From: Epiperipatus broadwayi
Lineage: Eukaryota; Onychophora; Udeonychophora; Euonychophora; Peripatidae
Assembly: GCA_028023455.1 (NCBI GenBank)
Contig: JAQFVV010006718.1
Coordinates: forward strand, 62,001-126,000
Direction of reading: 5' to 3'
DNA length: 64,000 bases
The stretch's first letter is position 1. Each line of letters opens with the position of its first letter. The position numbers and the translations under genes were made by a program. Below the pieces are notes generated by a model. The model saw only the letters and a list, made by a program, of their open reading frames with translations. It ran no database searches and had not been told where the DNA came from. This document shows, in pieces, positions 1 to 12,545 of the stretch.

Positions 1-2040
1 CTTTGGCAAAGGTGAAAATTATTATGTTTTATTCTGTGATATCCATTGATTTCAGACGTTGATCTAAGTATACCCCGGAACATAAATTTAGTGTAATTAG
101 TGTATTTGCTTGTCTTGCCCCGATATAGCATTGGTATATGCTTAATATTCACATAAGTAATAATTGTAATGTATTTATTTTGCGGGATAGAAAATGATCT
201 CCCCAAAAGCTTTATTTTCCATGAGGGGAATAGATAAATCTAGTATTCGGGTATGTTTATAACCCAAGTGGTCGCTTCTCAGAGTTAGGACGATCAGTAA
301 TTCATATCGTATTTAGTGTAGTTCATTCGTTAAAATCCCAGGAGAGGATTATATTTGGTGTGTGTTACTATTATGCCCAAGTAAGAGGCAAGGACCCACC
401 AAATTATTTTAATGTAGTAGTTAACTCTACAGACCTTCAGTGTTATTCCATATTCCTCATGAGAAAATAGAGATAATTCCATCAAGGAAGGTGTTGATTA
501 TTGTGTTTTGTTTAGAAAGACATGGCAAGATAACGGGTATATTGGAGGTTAATTCCTCACGATCCATTTAGTATAAATAGCGTGCTAGTATATATGATCA
601 ATGTCTGGATTGTGCGTCGGAATAGTGCTGGTAATCCACATGTAAGTCAATGGAGAGAGTAAGTTTAAAATTGCGTGATTTAGAAATTTTTATTTGCCAA
701 TGGAGGGTTCAAGTCCTAGGTTTAATTCGGGTTAATGATTAAGTAGCACTCACAATATAGCTTATACTTAGAAAAACAGTGTGTATAACAACTTCAGTTG
801 TTATTAAGGTAAACATTAAAATAATAAGTGTAACTTCTGATACGTAACCCATAAACTATAATAAGTTATCTAAATAAAAACTATCGTTTAATTAAAGATA
901 TGATAATAAAAATCGTTTGTACGTATTGCCTAGAATCAAATTGTTTTTGTTTTAAAACAGATTGTTAGTCAATAAAGTTAACCCTTTAACTGTCCAATTG
1001 TTCATTTGCTGCAGGTGGTATCACTCAAAGCTTTTAATTAGCCGATGCACAAAATAATGTATCAATTTTTCAAAAGTTATTGACCGTTTTTTTAAATATA
1101 TTCACTTTAGTTTCGTTTTTAAAAAGTATATTAGTAATTTCTCACATTATAAAAATAAACGAAAGTTTGTTCAAAAATAAATTTTGATTTTTAATTTTAA
1201 AAATATTTGTTACGGTTGACATGAAAAGAAACGGCAATCATAATTTCACGTTATGATTTTTTTTTCCCGACTTTGCAATAAATAAATAATTCTTGCTAAA
1301 ATCGTAACTATTTTTGTAAAATAATATTTATTTTTGACATATTACATGAAAATAATTTGTATTTTATTTGTATTTCATCAAAAAATATTTTTAAAATGCT
1401 CTAAAACATTCGTTTATCATTTTCAAAATAAAACAAAAGCGTTAAGTAAATTTTTAATTTTTGGCAGCCATATAAAAATTTTAACAGCCAATAAGATTCA
1501 AGAAAAGATGATGAGAAGGCGGAGCTTTTCCATTTTCTTTTGTTTACAAAATTTCAACAGCCAATAAGATTCAAGAAAAGATGTGAAAAGGCAGTGCTTA
1601 GTTTTTGTTTGACATAAATCATCAATTAATTGATTTTTTACTTGTAAAATAATTCAATAGATGGCAGTATATTATAAAACTTTTTGCGTTCTAAAAAATG
1701 ACGTTAAAACCGTAAACGTAGTCCAAAAACTAAGCAATTTACAGCGATGTCAAATTTACTCGATTAAAACGAATATGTATCAAAAATTGCCTCGATTAAG
1801 AACGAGTCAAACAGTTAAAAGGTTAAATAGCCGTTCATATAAGATACACTAAACGGATGAGTTGATGTATCGATAATAATATTTATTTTGTTATATTCAA
1901 TTTGCATAAATGTAAAAAGAAGATGAAGAAGTAGTTCGAATCCAAGTCTAAAAGTATAGACAAATTAATGTTAGTTACATGTTGTTTTATTCATAACAAA
2001 TAAAATCTTCCACCATTCTTTTTAAAAATATATAGTCAAT
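1..2040. other. AT-rich DNA, no gene recognised
   Basis: No open frame resembles a known protein family, and short open frames here are what AT-rich random DNA gives. A sequence like a tRNA T-arm box (GGTTCAAGTCC) occurs near 704-716, but no matching A box was found upstream, so it is not called as a SINE. The only structured part is the tandem duplication listed separately. Confidence 0.6.
1483..1583. repeat. Two-copy tandem duplication, period 73
   Basis: A 28-base block beginning AACAGCCAATAAGATTC is present at 1483-1510 and again at 1556-1583, identical by eye. The intervening sequences are also similar (each has a purine-rich GAAGGCGGAG or GAAAAGGCAG stretch after the block). This is a local tandem duplication; the CCAAT string it contains is not enough to propose a promoter. 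Confidence 0.75.
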
Positions 2041-2763
2041 ACATATCAATCATTAATCAATAAATCTTCACCATAATCTTTTTAAAAACTTTTATTTTCA
2101 TCATATATATTTAAAATCCTTTCAAATTCTTCATATTCCAACGTTTCGATTGTTTTTAATTACAATCATTTTCAAGGCAAAACTACAAAATACACAGAAA
2201 TAATTGAATAAACAAAAATACAAATACATCTTATAACTCTACATAAATACCAAAAATTGTATTATAATAATTTAAAAATAAATAATCATACATATTATAC
2301 CGTTAAATAATACATTTACATTCTATTATCTTATCCAATTTTTTCAAAAATAATTCCTATTACAAATCAATTAATATAAACAATAATAAAAATAAAATTG
2401 TTTTCTTGGTTATTTTTATTATTGTTTATAGTAATTGATTTGTAATAGGAATTATTTTAAAAAAATTGGATAAGATAATAGAATGTAAATGTATTATTTA
2501 ACGGTATAATATGTATGATTATTTATTTTTAAATTATTATAATACAATTTTTGGTATTTATGTAGAGTTATAAGATGTATTTGTATTTTTGTTTATTCAA
2601 TTATTTCTGTGTATTTTGTAGTTTTGCCTTGAAAATGATTGTAATTAAAAACAATCGAAACGTTGGAATATGAAGAATTTGAAAGGATTTTAAATATATA
2701 TGATGAAAATAAAAGTTTTTAAAAAGATTATGGTGAAGATTTATTGATTAATGATTGATATGT
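2041..2763. repeat. Long inverted repeat with 355-bp arms, hammerhead-like relic in each arm
   Basis: The left arm (2041-2395) is the near-perfect reverse complement of the right arm (2410-2763), with a 14-base loop at 2396-2409. The right arm carries TTGAAAA, a stem-loop GATTGT...ACAATC, then GAAAC and GTTGG at about 2628-2665. The left arm has the mirror image at about 2140-2178. This order matches a hammerhead core (CTGANGA, stem II, GAAA) with two changes. An inverted pair of Penelope-like termini is the best explanation. A fold-back assembly error is possible, but the small arm differences argue against it. Confidence 0.8.
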
Positions 2764-2935
2764 TGTTTTATCCATAGGGGATCGAATAAATTGTATATGT
2801 TTGTTTATTATGTTAATAATAAAGGATAGTTTTATTAAATTGTAATCAACAATACTTAAAACAGAAGAAAACGGAAAATACCTTTTTCTTTTTCGTTTTT
2901 TATGTTGTACTAATCCTTCGAAATCAAATAAAATG

Positions 2936-3240
2936 TTATAAAAACATATTTATAAACAACAAAACATAACACTTATATTAATTATATAAAAAGCCTTTTT
3001 CGGCAAATTTATTTTTTGCCCTTTTCAAACATGTCTTCCAAAAATACTACGACTACATATACATAGCGACATCTATGTTAATACTTATCATGTATTAACA
3101 TAGATGTCGCTATGTATATGTAGTCGTAGTATTTTTGGAAGACATGTTTGAAAAGGGCAAAAAATAAATTTGCCGAAAAAGGCTTTTTATATAATTAATA
3201 TAAGTGTTATGTTTTGTTGTTTATAAATATGTTTTTATAA
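2936..3240. repeat. Perfect palindrome, 149-bp arms, 7-base spacer
   Basis: Positions 2936-3084 and 3092-3240 are exact reverse complements as far as I can check base by base, separated by TTATCAT. There is no open frame and no recognised element end. Such perfection implies either a very recent event or correction by gene conversion; a foldback DNA transposon or a read/assembly fold-back artefact are both possible. Confidence 0.9.
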
Positions 3241-4048
3241 ATTGTAATCATAAATTATAATCTTGTGAAAATTTAATAATAAATTATAGTCTTATTACAA
3301 GTTGTTTTGAGTCATTTTTCTTGTGTGCTAAATAAAGGTGTATTTGCATAATACTTGCAATACTTTTCTTGAGTCCAAAATCATTTATGAACTCTTAAAT
3401 TCAATACACTAGATAGACAATTGTAAGCAGATCAAAATATTTCATTATATTTTAAGTTAATAAGAATTATTTATGGAATTGAAAACTTCAGACCAAGACA
3501 TTTTATTTTACGTGTGTATAAAATCACTTTATTCCCAAACTACCAGCTTTGGTTGCACATTGTTTCTTACACATTTAAGTGAATTGTTTAAGTAATAAAT
3601 CTTAGTTACATTATTGTGTTGTCATGGATAATGGAAGGACACAAAAGCACCCTTGTCTTTTCATCATTCCGACTGAGATTCTGGAAAAGGGCTGTATTAT
3701 TCAAAATTATGCGTTGTTATTGAATCTGGTGATCATCTCTTTAAATAGTATAATAGTTGACATGGGGATGAGGATACCCGGAATTTAAATAAGGTAAATG
3801 TTTCCTATAGCCGACCAGAATGTCAGTCATATGCAACAACACAGTACTGCCGAGCATTTTTTTTAAATATAACAGAGAACCCTGAGATTAGTGTCATTAT
3901 TATAAGTGCTCTTAAAATAATTGATTCATTATGATCAATATTACAAGCGTGGCATGGCTTAAGAGATTGAAACAGCTCATTGTATAATAATAACAAAGTA
4001 ATGCTGGTATTTTAAATAAAAAAAATTCAGGTTAGAATATATATATAT
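3241..4048. other. No recognisable feature
   Basis: AT-rich sequence ending in the (AT)n tract that borders the solo LTR. Nothing on either strand resembles a known gene, RNA or element end. Confidence 0.5.
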
Positions 4049-5835
4049 TATAACGATCGAAATGAAAGTGAAGATCGAATCTAACCGCAAAAACAATATC
4101 TGCACTACAAGGGCGCCATCTAGGCATTTGAGCCTAGAAAAATTTATAAAGTAGGCAGATACGCGCTGTTAGGATTCCACTTTATTTACATATTTAGATC
4201 GTTAGCCCATTGTCACTAGCTCAGTGGAGACGCAGAGATAAAAATCTATAAATTTTATATCTTAAATATAAAATAATAAAAGCCACTGCCAGAAATTAAC
4301 ACATAAAAATATTTATTTACGCACATATAAAATAATACTTAAATTTTGAGGAATAAATTTAACGTTTATAATTTTATATTGATCTTTAATTCTAAATTTA
4401 AGTAGATTGCAAATAATGAGTTTACTATTTATTTAGAGGGTCGAGTATGAATGGACTACATAGGTCTGCATTTGAAAGGAAAATATTCTTCCCTGATTTA
4501 ACCTTAGGCAACAAATTTCGCAATCAACTGGCGCCAATCCATCTGATACATTCATGTATTCAATGTAGCATGATACGACAACACAAAATACTATATTGTC
4601 AGGAATGTACATCTGAACAATAAGTAGAAATAGAGAAGAGATTGACTCTCCACCAACAGGAATGTGACATCTGTTGGCAAGTAGATCAATAAACAAAAAA
4701 CTCCATAGGAATGGACTGCGGTCTTCTGCCGACTTACAAACCCATCCATAGGCAAACAGAGGGTGTGTGGCGTCACCAATAACTTAAAAGACATCCGAAT
4801 AAATACATTTTAGATACTCACCGTAAGGTATCATTATTTATCGAATGTCTATATATTTTGATCAAATATGAAAACCAAAATATAATTAACCGCAAACGAA
4901 TCCATGCAAGCGTCTATAAACAACTTAAACTTCATGTATTTAAAATTTAACAATAAATATCAATACAATAAATAATAAATGGAAATGATTTTTTTTTTTT
5001 GTCAAACGCACACATATATAAAATTTCACATTATCAATTTAGTTGACACATAAGTCAGAGAAAAGTTCCTTTTTATAAAATTTAAATTTACTTATCAATC
5101 TTTAAAGTTCTTAATTAATGTTATGATTTTAACAATTGTTCAGTTCTATTGCTTACGGTAGACGAGTCCATTGGAAGATAATGTTCTCGTTGGCAATTCC
5201 CACGGAGACTTTCCTGGAAGACCGGTCTGATATGGAGGTAGCATTAGCTGGTTCTGTTCTGGTATCACAGTCTTTTCATTTTTTTTTTTTTATAGAGAGT
5301 GTGGTATGTGCGTCATACCACATCTCAAACACACAACGCTGGAACTGTCCGAAAAAAAACTGTATTTCCCTTTTTATATTATCCACAAGGATTCAATGAA
5401 CAAAACGTCACTAGTCTATCACTTTCGTTAGGGTCCGAGCCAAGGCTTAGTGCTTCCATTGGTCAAGCTAAAATTTCTTTCTTCTCTTATCTAATTTTTC
5501 ATCTGACTTTTTAATTACACAGCTTTTAGATAATTAATAAACCATCATTTCCATTTACAGATTACAGGAATTAATTAATACCTGTTTTTACTTTAACTTA
5601 CGTTATTTTTTTATTAAAATATTTTTATATTTCAATCTGGCATTTTTTTATTAAAAAAAATACGTTCAGATACTTTTTTTTTTTGTTTATGAAAAAAATA
5701 TTTTTAAAGTTTAGCATCTGTGCGAATATATACGTTTAACAATATTTTAATTTTAGCGTTTAGTTTTTTACTTTTATTTGCGAACTTTTATCAAGTTTTT
5801 ATTTTAAATTAACGATATATAAATATGTCGTTACA
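4049..5835 (+). mobile_element. Diverged solo LTR related to the LTR pair at 22674-27854
   Basis: It starts TATAACGATCG and ends TCGTTACA, matching the TGTAACGA...TCGTTACA ends of the LTR element downstream, with one change in the first TG. The first 200 bases share long blocks with those LTRs (the GGGCGCCATCTAGGCATTTG block, the ACTAGCTCAGTGGA block). About 105 bases at 4771-4875 are essentially identical to 23277-23380. Both ends lie directly in an (AT)n tract. The order of two internal blocks is swapped relative to the LTR pair. No internal region or second LTR follows, so it is a solo LTR or a fragment. Confidence 0.8.
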
Positions 5836-6893
5836 ATATATATATATATTCGATTCTATACACATTTCTTCAGTGATTAAAGCATTGGATCATCAAGGTA
5901 TAGATCCAGGATATTGTCATATTTTAAAGAATATTTATAAAAATGCAACAGCAACAATTAGATTCCATAATGATACTGGAAAAATCAACATTGAGAAAGG
6001 TGCAAGACAATGTGACTCCATATCTCCAAATCTTTTTACAGCAGTGCTGCAAGAAGTATTTTGTGGATTAAAATGGGAAACTAAAGGATTGAAAGTAAAT
6101 GGAGAGTATTTAAGTCATTTCGATTTTGCAGATGATGTTGTTGTTTTTGCAAATAATGCTTCAGAGCTGCAGGAAATGTTGCAAGAATTATCAGATGAAA
6201 GTAGAAAAGTAGGACTAAAGATAAATGTTAAAAAGACTACAGTAATGTTTAATCGATTTGCTCAAAATATGAAAATAAAGATTGATTATGAAGAATTAGA
6301 AGAAGTTAACAGTTACAAATACCTTGGTCAGATTATTAATACAGATGGAAACATAATGGGGGAAATTAATCATAGAATTAAACTTGGTTGGAGTGCTTTT
6401 GGTAGAAATAACTTGATACTAAAAGGAAATATGCCTATGTGTTTGAAAAGAATGGTTTTTAAAAAATGTGTTTTACCAGTACTTACTTATGGATCTGAGA
6501 CTTGGACACTTAATAGAAGAGCAATACAAAGACTTAAGACCACTCAAAGGAGTATGGAGAGATGTATGTTGGGAGTAACAAGAAGAGATCGTAAACGCAA
6601 TGTATGGGTAAGACAACAAACAGGTATTACTGACCTTATTGAAAAAATTAAGATTGAAATGGAGTTGGGCTGGACATATTGTTAGAAGAAATGATAATAG
6701 ATGGACAATTGAAATTTTAAACTGGATTCCAAGAGATTGTAAAAGACCCAGAAAGAGACCACATGTGAGATGGATGGATGAAATAAGAAAATGTGCAGGA
6801 GTGTTGTGGAAAAGAGAAGCTAAAGATCGGAGAAGATGGATTAAACTTGGAGAGACCTTCATCCTGCAGTGGATTGATAATGGTTGATGATGG

Positions 6894-6896
<3 letters not shown>
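5836..6896 (+). pseudogene. RTE-type LINE remnant: reverse transcriptase C-terminal part
   Basis: A 5'-truncated non-LTR retrotransposon. The reading frame at 5825-6685 carries reverse transcriptase signatures: ARQCDSISPNLFTAVL (the R-G/C-D...SP.LF block), then HFDFADDVVVFA, whose F-ADD is the catalytic A/DD box, followed by GLKINVKKTTVM and YLGQIIN. A -1/+1 frameshift near 6640-6660 moves the C-terminus into another frame (6639-6887), which reads AGHIVRRNDNRWT...RPHVRWMDEI...W and ends ILQWID, a tail common in RTE LINE proteins of invertebrates. The endonuclease domain is missing. The 3' end runs into TGATGATGGTGATG and then (TA)n, in keeping with the short simple-repeat tails of RTE elements. 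The frameshift and truncation make it inactive. The clade assignment rests on the motifs only. Confidence 0.85.

Positions 6897-6976
<80 letters not shown>
6897..6976. repeat. (TA)n microsatellite, about 78 bp
   Basis: An uninterrupted TA repeat between the 3' ends of two oppositely oriented RTE copies. It may be the tail of one copy, which the second copy then shared or targeted. Confidence 0.97.
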
Positions 6977-6978
<2 letters not shown>

Positions 6979-8370
6979 CATCATTTTCAAACATTCTATA
7001 TCAATTGTAGAATGAAAGTATCAAGAAATTTCTCTGATCCCTAGCCTTTCTTTTTCATGTCATAAAAGCAAATTCTCTTATTTCATCCATCCACCTCACA
7101 TAGAGTATTTTTTTTAGATGATTTACAATCATTTGCAATCCAATTTTTAAAAAAAACAACTGCCGATGTATTTTCATTTTTCTAAAAATAGATCTATCGT
7201 GCACTATTTCAATCTCTTAATTTTTTTAATGATATCAGTACTCCTATTTGTTCTCTCAGCCATGAGTGTCATTTCTGATTTTTTCTTGTTACTTCTAACA
7301 CACATTTGTACATATTTTATTGAGTTGTCTGAAGTCTCTGAATTGCATTTTTTATTAATTATCCAAGTCTCAGGTTCAGAAATAAGAGTTGATGAAACAT
7401 ATCTATCACAAATCTTTTACAAACATATAGACACACTTTCTTTTAATATTATTTCTATCAAAACATTCCATCCTTTTTTAATTTTATGATTAAATTTATT
7501 ATGTTTAGAGCTATTATTAATCTTATCAAGATTAATTGCTAACTTTATATTTATCAATCATTACTTTCTTTTGAGAAAAACCATTGAATGTTACTTTACT
7601 CATTTTAACATTTATCTTTAGTTCTATTTTTTTACTTTCATTTCCAACATTGCCTTAACCTCTGATGCATTATTTGCAAAAACAATCACATTATTTGCAA
7701 AATCTAGATGACTTAAATAATTTCAATTTAATTTTATTCCATTACTTCCCAATTTTAATCCATAAACTATTTTTGAAGATATTCAGTTACCCTGTCATTC
7801 ACAGTTCCCAATGTTAATCTTTTATTATCATCATGCAAGCTAGTCATTGCTGTTGCAGTTTGATATTTTTCCAGAATATCCCTAATCTACATCTTGATGA
7901 TTCAATGCTTTAATCACTGCAGAAATGCTTAGAGAATCAAATCCTTTTCTATAATCCAAAGCATAACACCAATTCATATTTATTGGTTCTTTCTGTAACT
8001 TCACTCAATATTTGGATATAATCCCATGTGCTAAAACTCATTTTTTAAATCTAGTTGGTTAATATCTAAAGTTGGCTATAGATACGTCATAATTATTTTG
8101 GTAAACTTTTTACATAGAACTTACCTGTAACTTTTAACATATTCTTTATCACATTTCGTAAAGATCAATATTACTGCTGCATTCTTCCAATCATCTGTTA
8201 ACATTTTATCATTTAGGCATTTGGCATACAATTTTGCCAACAGTTCTCTTTCATCACTTGCTTATTTTAAGATATCAGTTATAATTCCATAATTTACTGG
8301 AACTTTTCTCTTTGTAGATTTAATTACGTCTCATTTCAGAAGATGAAATAACTGCAGGACATATTTTGTT
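6977..8370 (-). pseudogene. Second RTE-type LINE remnant, minus strand, extends further 5'
   Basis: The reverse complement of this stretch aligns with the LINE at 5836-6896. The 3' end at 6977-7020 mirrors its tail, and 7665-7720 mirrors the FADDVVVFANNASE segment. At about 7885-7990 the minus strand reads YALDYRKGFDSLS followed by a VIKALNHQD segment, matching VIKALDHQGID in the plus copy and including the first catalytic-Asp region (A...DYRK.FDS). Further upstream, about 8120-8290, it reads DERELLAKLYAKCLND and DDWKNAAVILIF, the N-terminal part of the RT domain. Many stops and frameshifts interrupt it, so it is an old dead copy. It is older and longer than its partner. Confidence 0.75.
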
Positions 8371-11300
8371 TCCTTGTTATTTATTACTATATAATTCTTT
8401 AAAGAACTATTTCAGACATTTTATTCTCGTTAACTTTTCATTGATACATCAAGGAATTATAAAAATAAAATATATTAAATTAAATCTTCTACAAAAAACA
8501 TATAAATATCTCTCTTTCAATCAAACTTTCTTTTCCAGTGAGACCAATTTCACTAAGAACAATTACAATAATTTTAAGATTTTACAGCTGATTACTGCAA
8601 AAGCTGATGAATTTCGTCAAGGAAATATAGAAAAAAAAAATGCTTGCTTTTGCTTCTACTATTATATTTTGCTTTATCACTAATTAGCATCATTTACATA
8701 ATAAATATTTGTATCATTTTTATGTGTAATCCATCAGACACAGTGACCCAGAAAGATTGTGATAAAGATAACTTTAGACCATATTTTAAAGGTAATTTCT
8801 AGTTCTTTGATAGGTAAAGTATTGTTAAATAGATTCTGATTTCTTTCCAAAATAAAAATTTATGCTAAATTCAATTTCAAAGTGATTATTTATTCATTGT
8901 ACTTCCTCATGCAAAGATCTAAATTAAATTTCCCCCGTTTATTGAATCTATCTCTACCACTGCTTTTGCAGTGCTCAATGATTGTGTATAAAAAATAAGA
9001 AAAAAAAAGGCATTTTAATTGCAGTATATGTAATTAAAAGATAAAATATAGTTGTGCAATACTAATTTCATTATCAGAGTTAATGCCGTAGATGACCATT
9101 GACACAGAAAGTTCACATTGGACTTACATGAACTTAAGTTTCTAAAACCAATAAGATATCTATTAAAGAAAGAGGAAATAGAAAAACCTTTGTATTAGAA
9201 TCAGAGATACTTTTTATAGGCCACTACTTATTTCTATTTCCTTACAAATTTCACACCTGAAAGTTATTCCGCTAACAAGCATTATCCAGATCGATAAAGT
9301 AGTCTTGAATATGAGTATACTACCAGACACTCATGATAATTTTAGATAACAAAATATTTAATTTTATATTAAAAGAATCTACTTATTTTATTCTATTTTG
9401 TGACATATTATTAATATTAATTGGAGCATTTTAATCCAAAAACATTAAAAAAATTCCATGATATTTTCAAAATTTTATAAATAGTTGATTTTCTGATTTC
9501 ATTTATCACTATTACAGTTTTTTTATTCTCAAATATCTAAATATCTACTTAAAATGTAAACCAAGTAAAATTGGGCACTGTAATGATAATCAGATGGTCA
9601 CTGTATTTGGGACTACCTAGTAGAGTTCAAATAAAACATCATACTTTAAATATTTATAGTTCACAATAATCCATATAAAGTCTGAATTCAATGGTTATAC
9701 TAACTACAGAAAAATTAGAAGCAAAAGATGTTGAGTATTAAAAAAGAGTACAAAGTATGGTAAGCCGCATATATGTTTATTGTACATTTTTTATTACTGT
9801 ATTACTGATTTAAATAAATAAGAGAAATGATAAATCTGCTATTAAATCCAGGCTCTACATTAATAGACTAGCCTTAATATTACATATACATATAATAGTG
9901 GAATTTCAATTTATAATTAGAATCCAAAATGGCTCTTTACATATAGATATATATTATGCTCGTTTGTATGTAATAAATTATTTTTTTATTTGTTGTTTAG
10001 TATTATTTATTTTTTTGAAATGAAGTAAAAATTGAAAACAATTATATTTTGTTTTTATTAAAAAAAACGACTATTCCAATTCTGAAAAAAAATAATTATT
10101 CGGTTTAAATATTTTTCGATGCAGTTTTTTAACTATTGCAGCAAACTTTTTTTTATAAAAGTTTTCAACAACTTGGCTAATTGTAATTCTCCATTGAGCT
10201 ACAACTTACCAATGAAAGCAATTAAAATGACATATTTTTAGAAACTGGATCTTTATTTATCACAAACTCCATGATCAACTTCCCCATAAATAATAAATGC
10301 TTACAAAACCAAAATATTAAAATAAATTTTGTTACAGCAAATTCTTATAGAAAGTAAAATATTAAAATAAATTTTGTTACAGCAAATTCTTATAGAAATA
10401 AAAGTCCACTTATTATTCATACAATGCGAAAGATGATCTTCGATTATAAAGGTTGTAGATTTTTTTTTTTTGGTAATTTTGATTAAAATACCGATTTAAT
10501 GATAATAATTTCAAGATTCTTGGTTATGTTTGAATAGAGCCAGTGATCTTCTATGTATCAGTGTCCAAAATAAAAGTCCCTCCATGCCACTGTATTTACG
10601 CCTATGTATGCCTACAAAAATACCCATATTCCTTTCCCTAGTATCTTATATAAAATTATATATATTTAATTTTATTTATTCTATCGTTTCTTCTAAATCT
10701 CCAAGTATATTTTGATAATTTATTCAATAAACTCTAGTCGTGACAGATTGTTATAACTTTTAATTCTTTTATTAACTTCTTATGATTTATTGTCGATTTA
10801 TTTTAAAATGCATTAATGATTAATATTTCCATATAAAGTATAATAATATTAAAATTGGAGAGATAATATTTAAAATCGACGATAATGAAAATAAAAATCG
10901 AACAAGATTTTTTTGCAAACACAGTAAATATACTTTTTTCTATTATTAAAAAATAAAAATAAAAACTAATTTTGCTACGTAGAACCTATTTACTAAAAAT
11001 ATCAAATAAATAATAAAATGAACTAACTATACCTTAAGTTTTTCAAATTGACAAACTATTAAAACTAATTTTTTTAGCGCCAGTTCGGTAATGTAACAAT
11101 TTGTCTCGTTTGAAAAATACATAATCTATGGTTTATTGTTGGGAATCCATATAAAGTTTGGGCAACTAGAATCGCGATCCATTGGACCTTGAGTTCTATA
11201 ATTCATTATTCTATCATTGCATTGTAAATGATGCTGACTACCAACAAATTTTATGTGATGAAAAATAATAAGACGTTATCAGTTTAATCTTTGCTTTTTT

Positions 11301-12018
11301 TCTCTGTTACCTCAATGCTATGTATTTTTCAAATCAAATATTATTAAAAAAATTTGCTATGATTTTTATAGTTATAACCTATGGTGAGAAAATTCTAATT
11401 AATAAATATTTTCATGCACTATTTTATTTATTTAAAAGAATAAAACATTTTATTAATTGAAAACATATTTTACTAATAAAATAAAAACTTAATTTGTTAG
11501 TGAATATTTCTGTGAGTGCATCTTAATCATATTTATAAACTATAAGGGCTATATAAAAATCAATTTGTTACAAAAAACAACAACTTTTCAATAAATTGAA
11601 ATTGCAAATAAAAACCGTTTTTCTTATTTTTTACACCATTCAAACAAAGCTAATATAACCGAGACAAAAAAATGCTTAAGTACAATACAAAAATATAATA
11701 ATTTCTTTTACAAAAATAATTACCATTTAAATACTAAAAAGGAAAATTATTGAAATTATTCACTAATAAATTGCTATATGTAACTTATACCTCATCACCA
11801 ACTTCAAGAGGAGAAAACAAAAGATAAAAGGACAAAACAAAAATAATAAATGAATAATAATACAGTAAATATAAATTTTACTAGGATTATGCAAATCAAT
11901 CTGTGAAACACAAATCCATCTACATATAGAAGAAGCTGATCTATAAGTCTGTTTATTTGATACTTTTCATGCTGTAATTTGCCTGAAGGTTTGTGATGAT
12001 GGTATATTTGATGTGTGA
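8371..12018. other. Long AT-rich stretch with no gene recognised
   Basis: About 3.6 kb without a supportable gene. Near 8741-8830 the plus strand reads weakly like a LINE RT start (KDNFRP, then ISSSLIGKVLLNR in another frame), too degraded to call. A 45-bp tandem duplication lies at 10310-10399 and is listed separately. Confidence 0.5.
10310..10399. repeat. 45-bp unit tandemly duplicated
   Basis: The unit containing ATTTTGTTACAGCAAATTC occurs twice back to back (about 10310-10353 and 10356-10399), identical by eye, so the duplication is recent. Confidence 0.85.
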
Positions 12019-12545
12019 TAATATGTTGGGCTATTTCCATTATCTATCATTAAATGTTGAATGTATAGAAAAATTTTAAACTTTATTTAAACTTTTCAAA
12101 TACAACAACTTGTTAGTAATAACACAAAAATAGACACCACACGTCAGTAATTCCACAATATTTTAAGTACTATTATTCTTCACTCTTTTTGAGATGTTGC
12201 TAATCTGACCAATGATAGGAGTCGAACTTACACCTTTAGATTCTTGAATATCAAATTTTAAGGCAATGCTCAGTTGGTTAGAATTTTGCCTTAAAAATCA
12301 TTATTCAAGAATCTAAAAGATGTAAGTTTGATTCCTATGTTAATATTGTCACTGGTCAGATAAGCAACACCTGCAGAAGAGTAGAGAATAATACTACTCG
12401 AAACTTTGTTTAATTACTAACCTGTATTGTCCATTTATGCATCATTATTAACAAGTTGTATGTATTTGAAAAGTTTAAATAAAGTTTCAAATTTCTCTAT
12501 TCATTCACCATCTAATGACAGATGATGGAAATAATCCAACATATT
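12019..12545. repeat. SINE-like inverted repeat with tRNA A/B boxes
   Basis: Arms of about 250 bp (12019-12266 and 12287-12545) are imperfect reverse complements around a short loop that holds TGCTCAGTTGGTTAG, a good match to a tRNA/pol III A box. The right arm has AAGTTTGATTCCT (about 12330-12342), a B-box-like T arm, and the left arm has its mirror, GAGTCGAACTTAC (about 12221-12233). It reads as two tRNA-related sequences joined head to head and sharing one A box. A segment containing GATGGAAATAATCCAACA at the arm ends occurs again near 13545. Confidence 0.65.

Noticed and set aside
6473-6994. 173-codon minus frame with a long Ile-Tyr run and a His run
   Set aside because: The run is the (TA)n microsatellite, and the remainder is the antisense of the RTE coding sequence.
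8741-8830. Plus-strand LINE RT fragment (KDNFRP...)
   Set aside because: Needs several frameshifts within 90 bases; too short to support.
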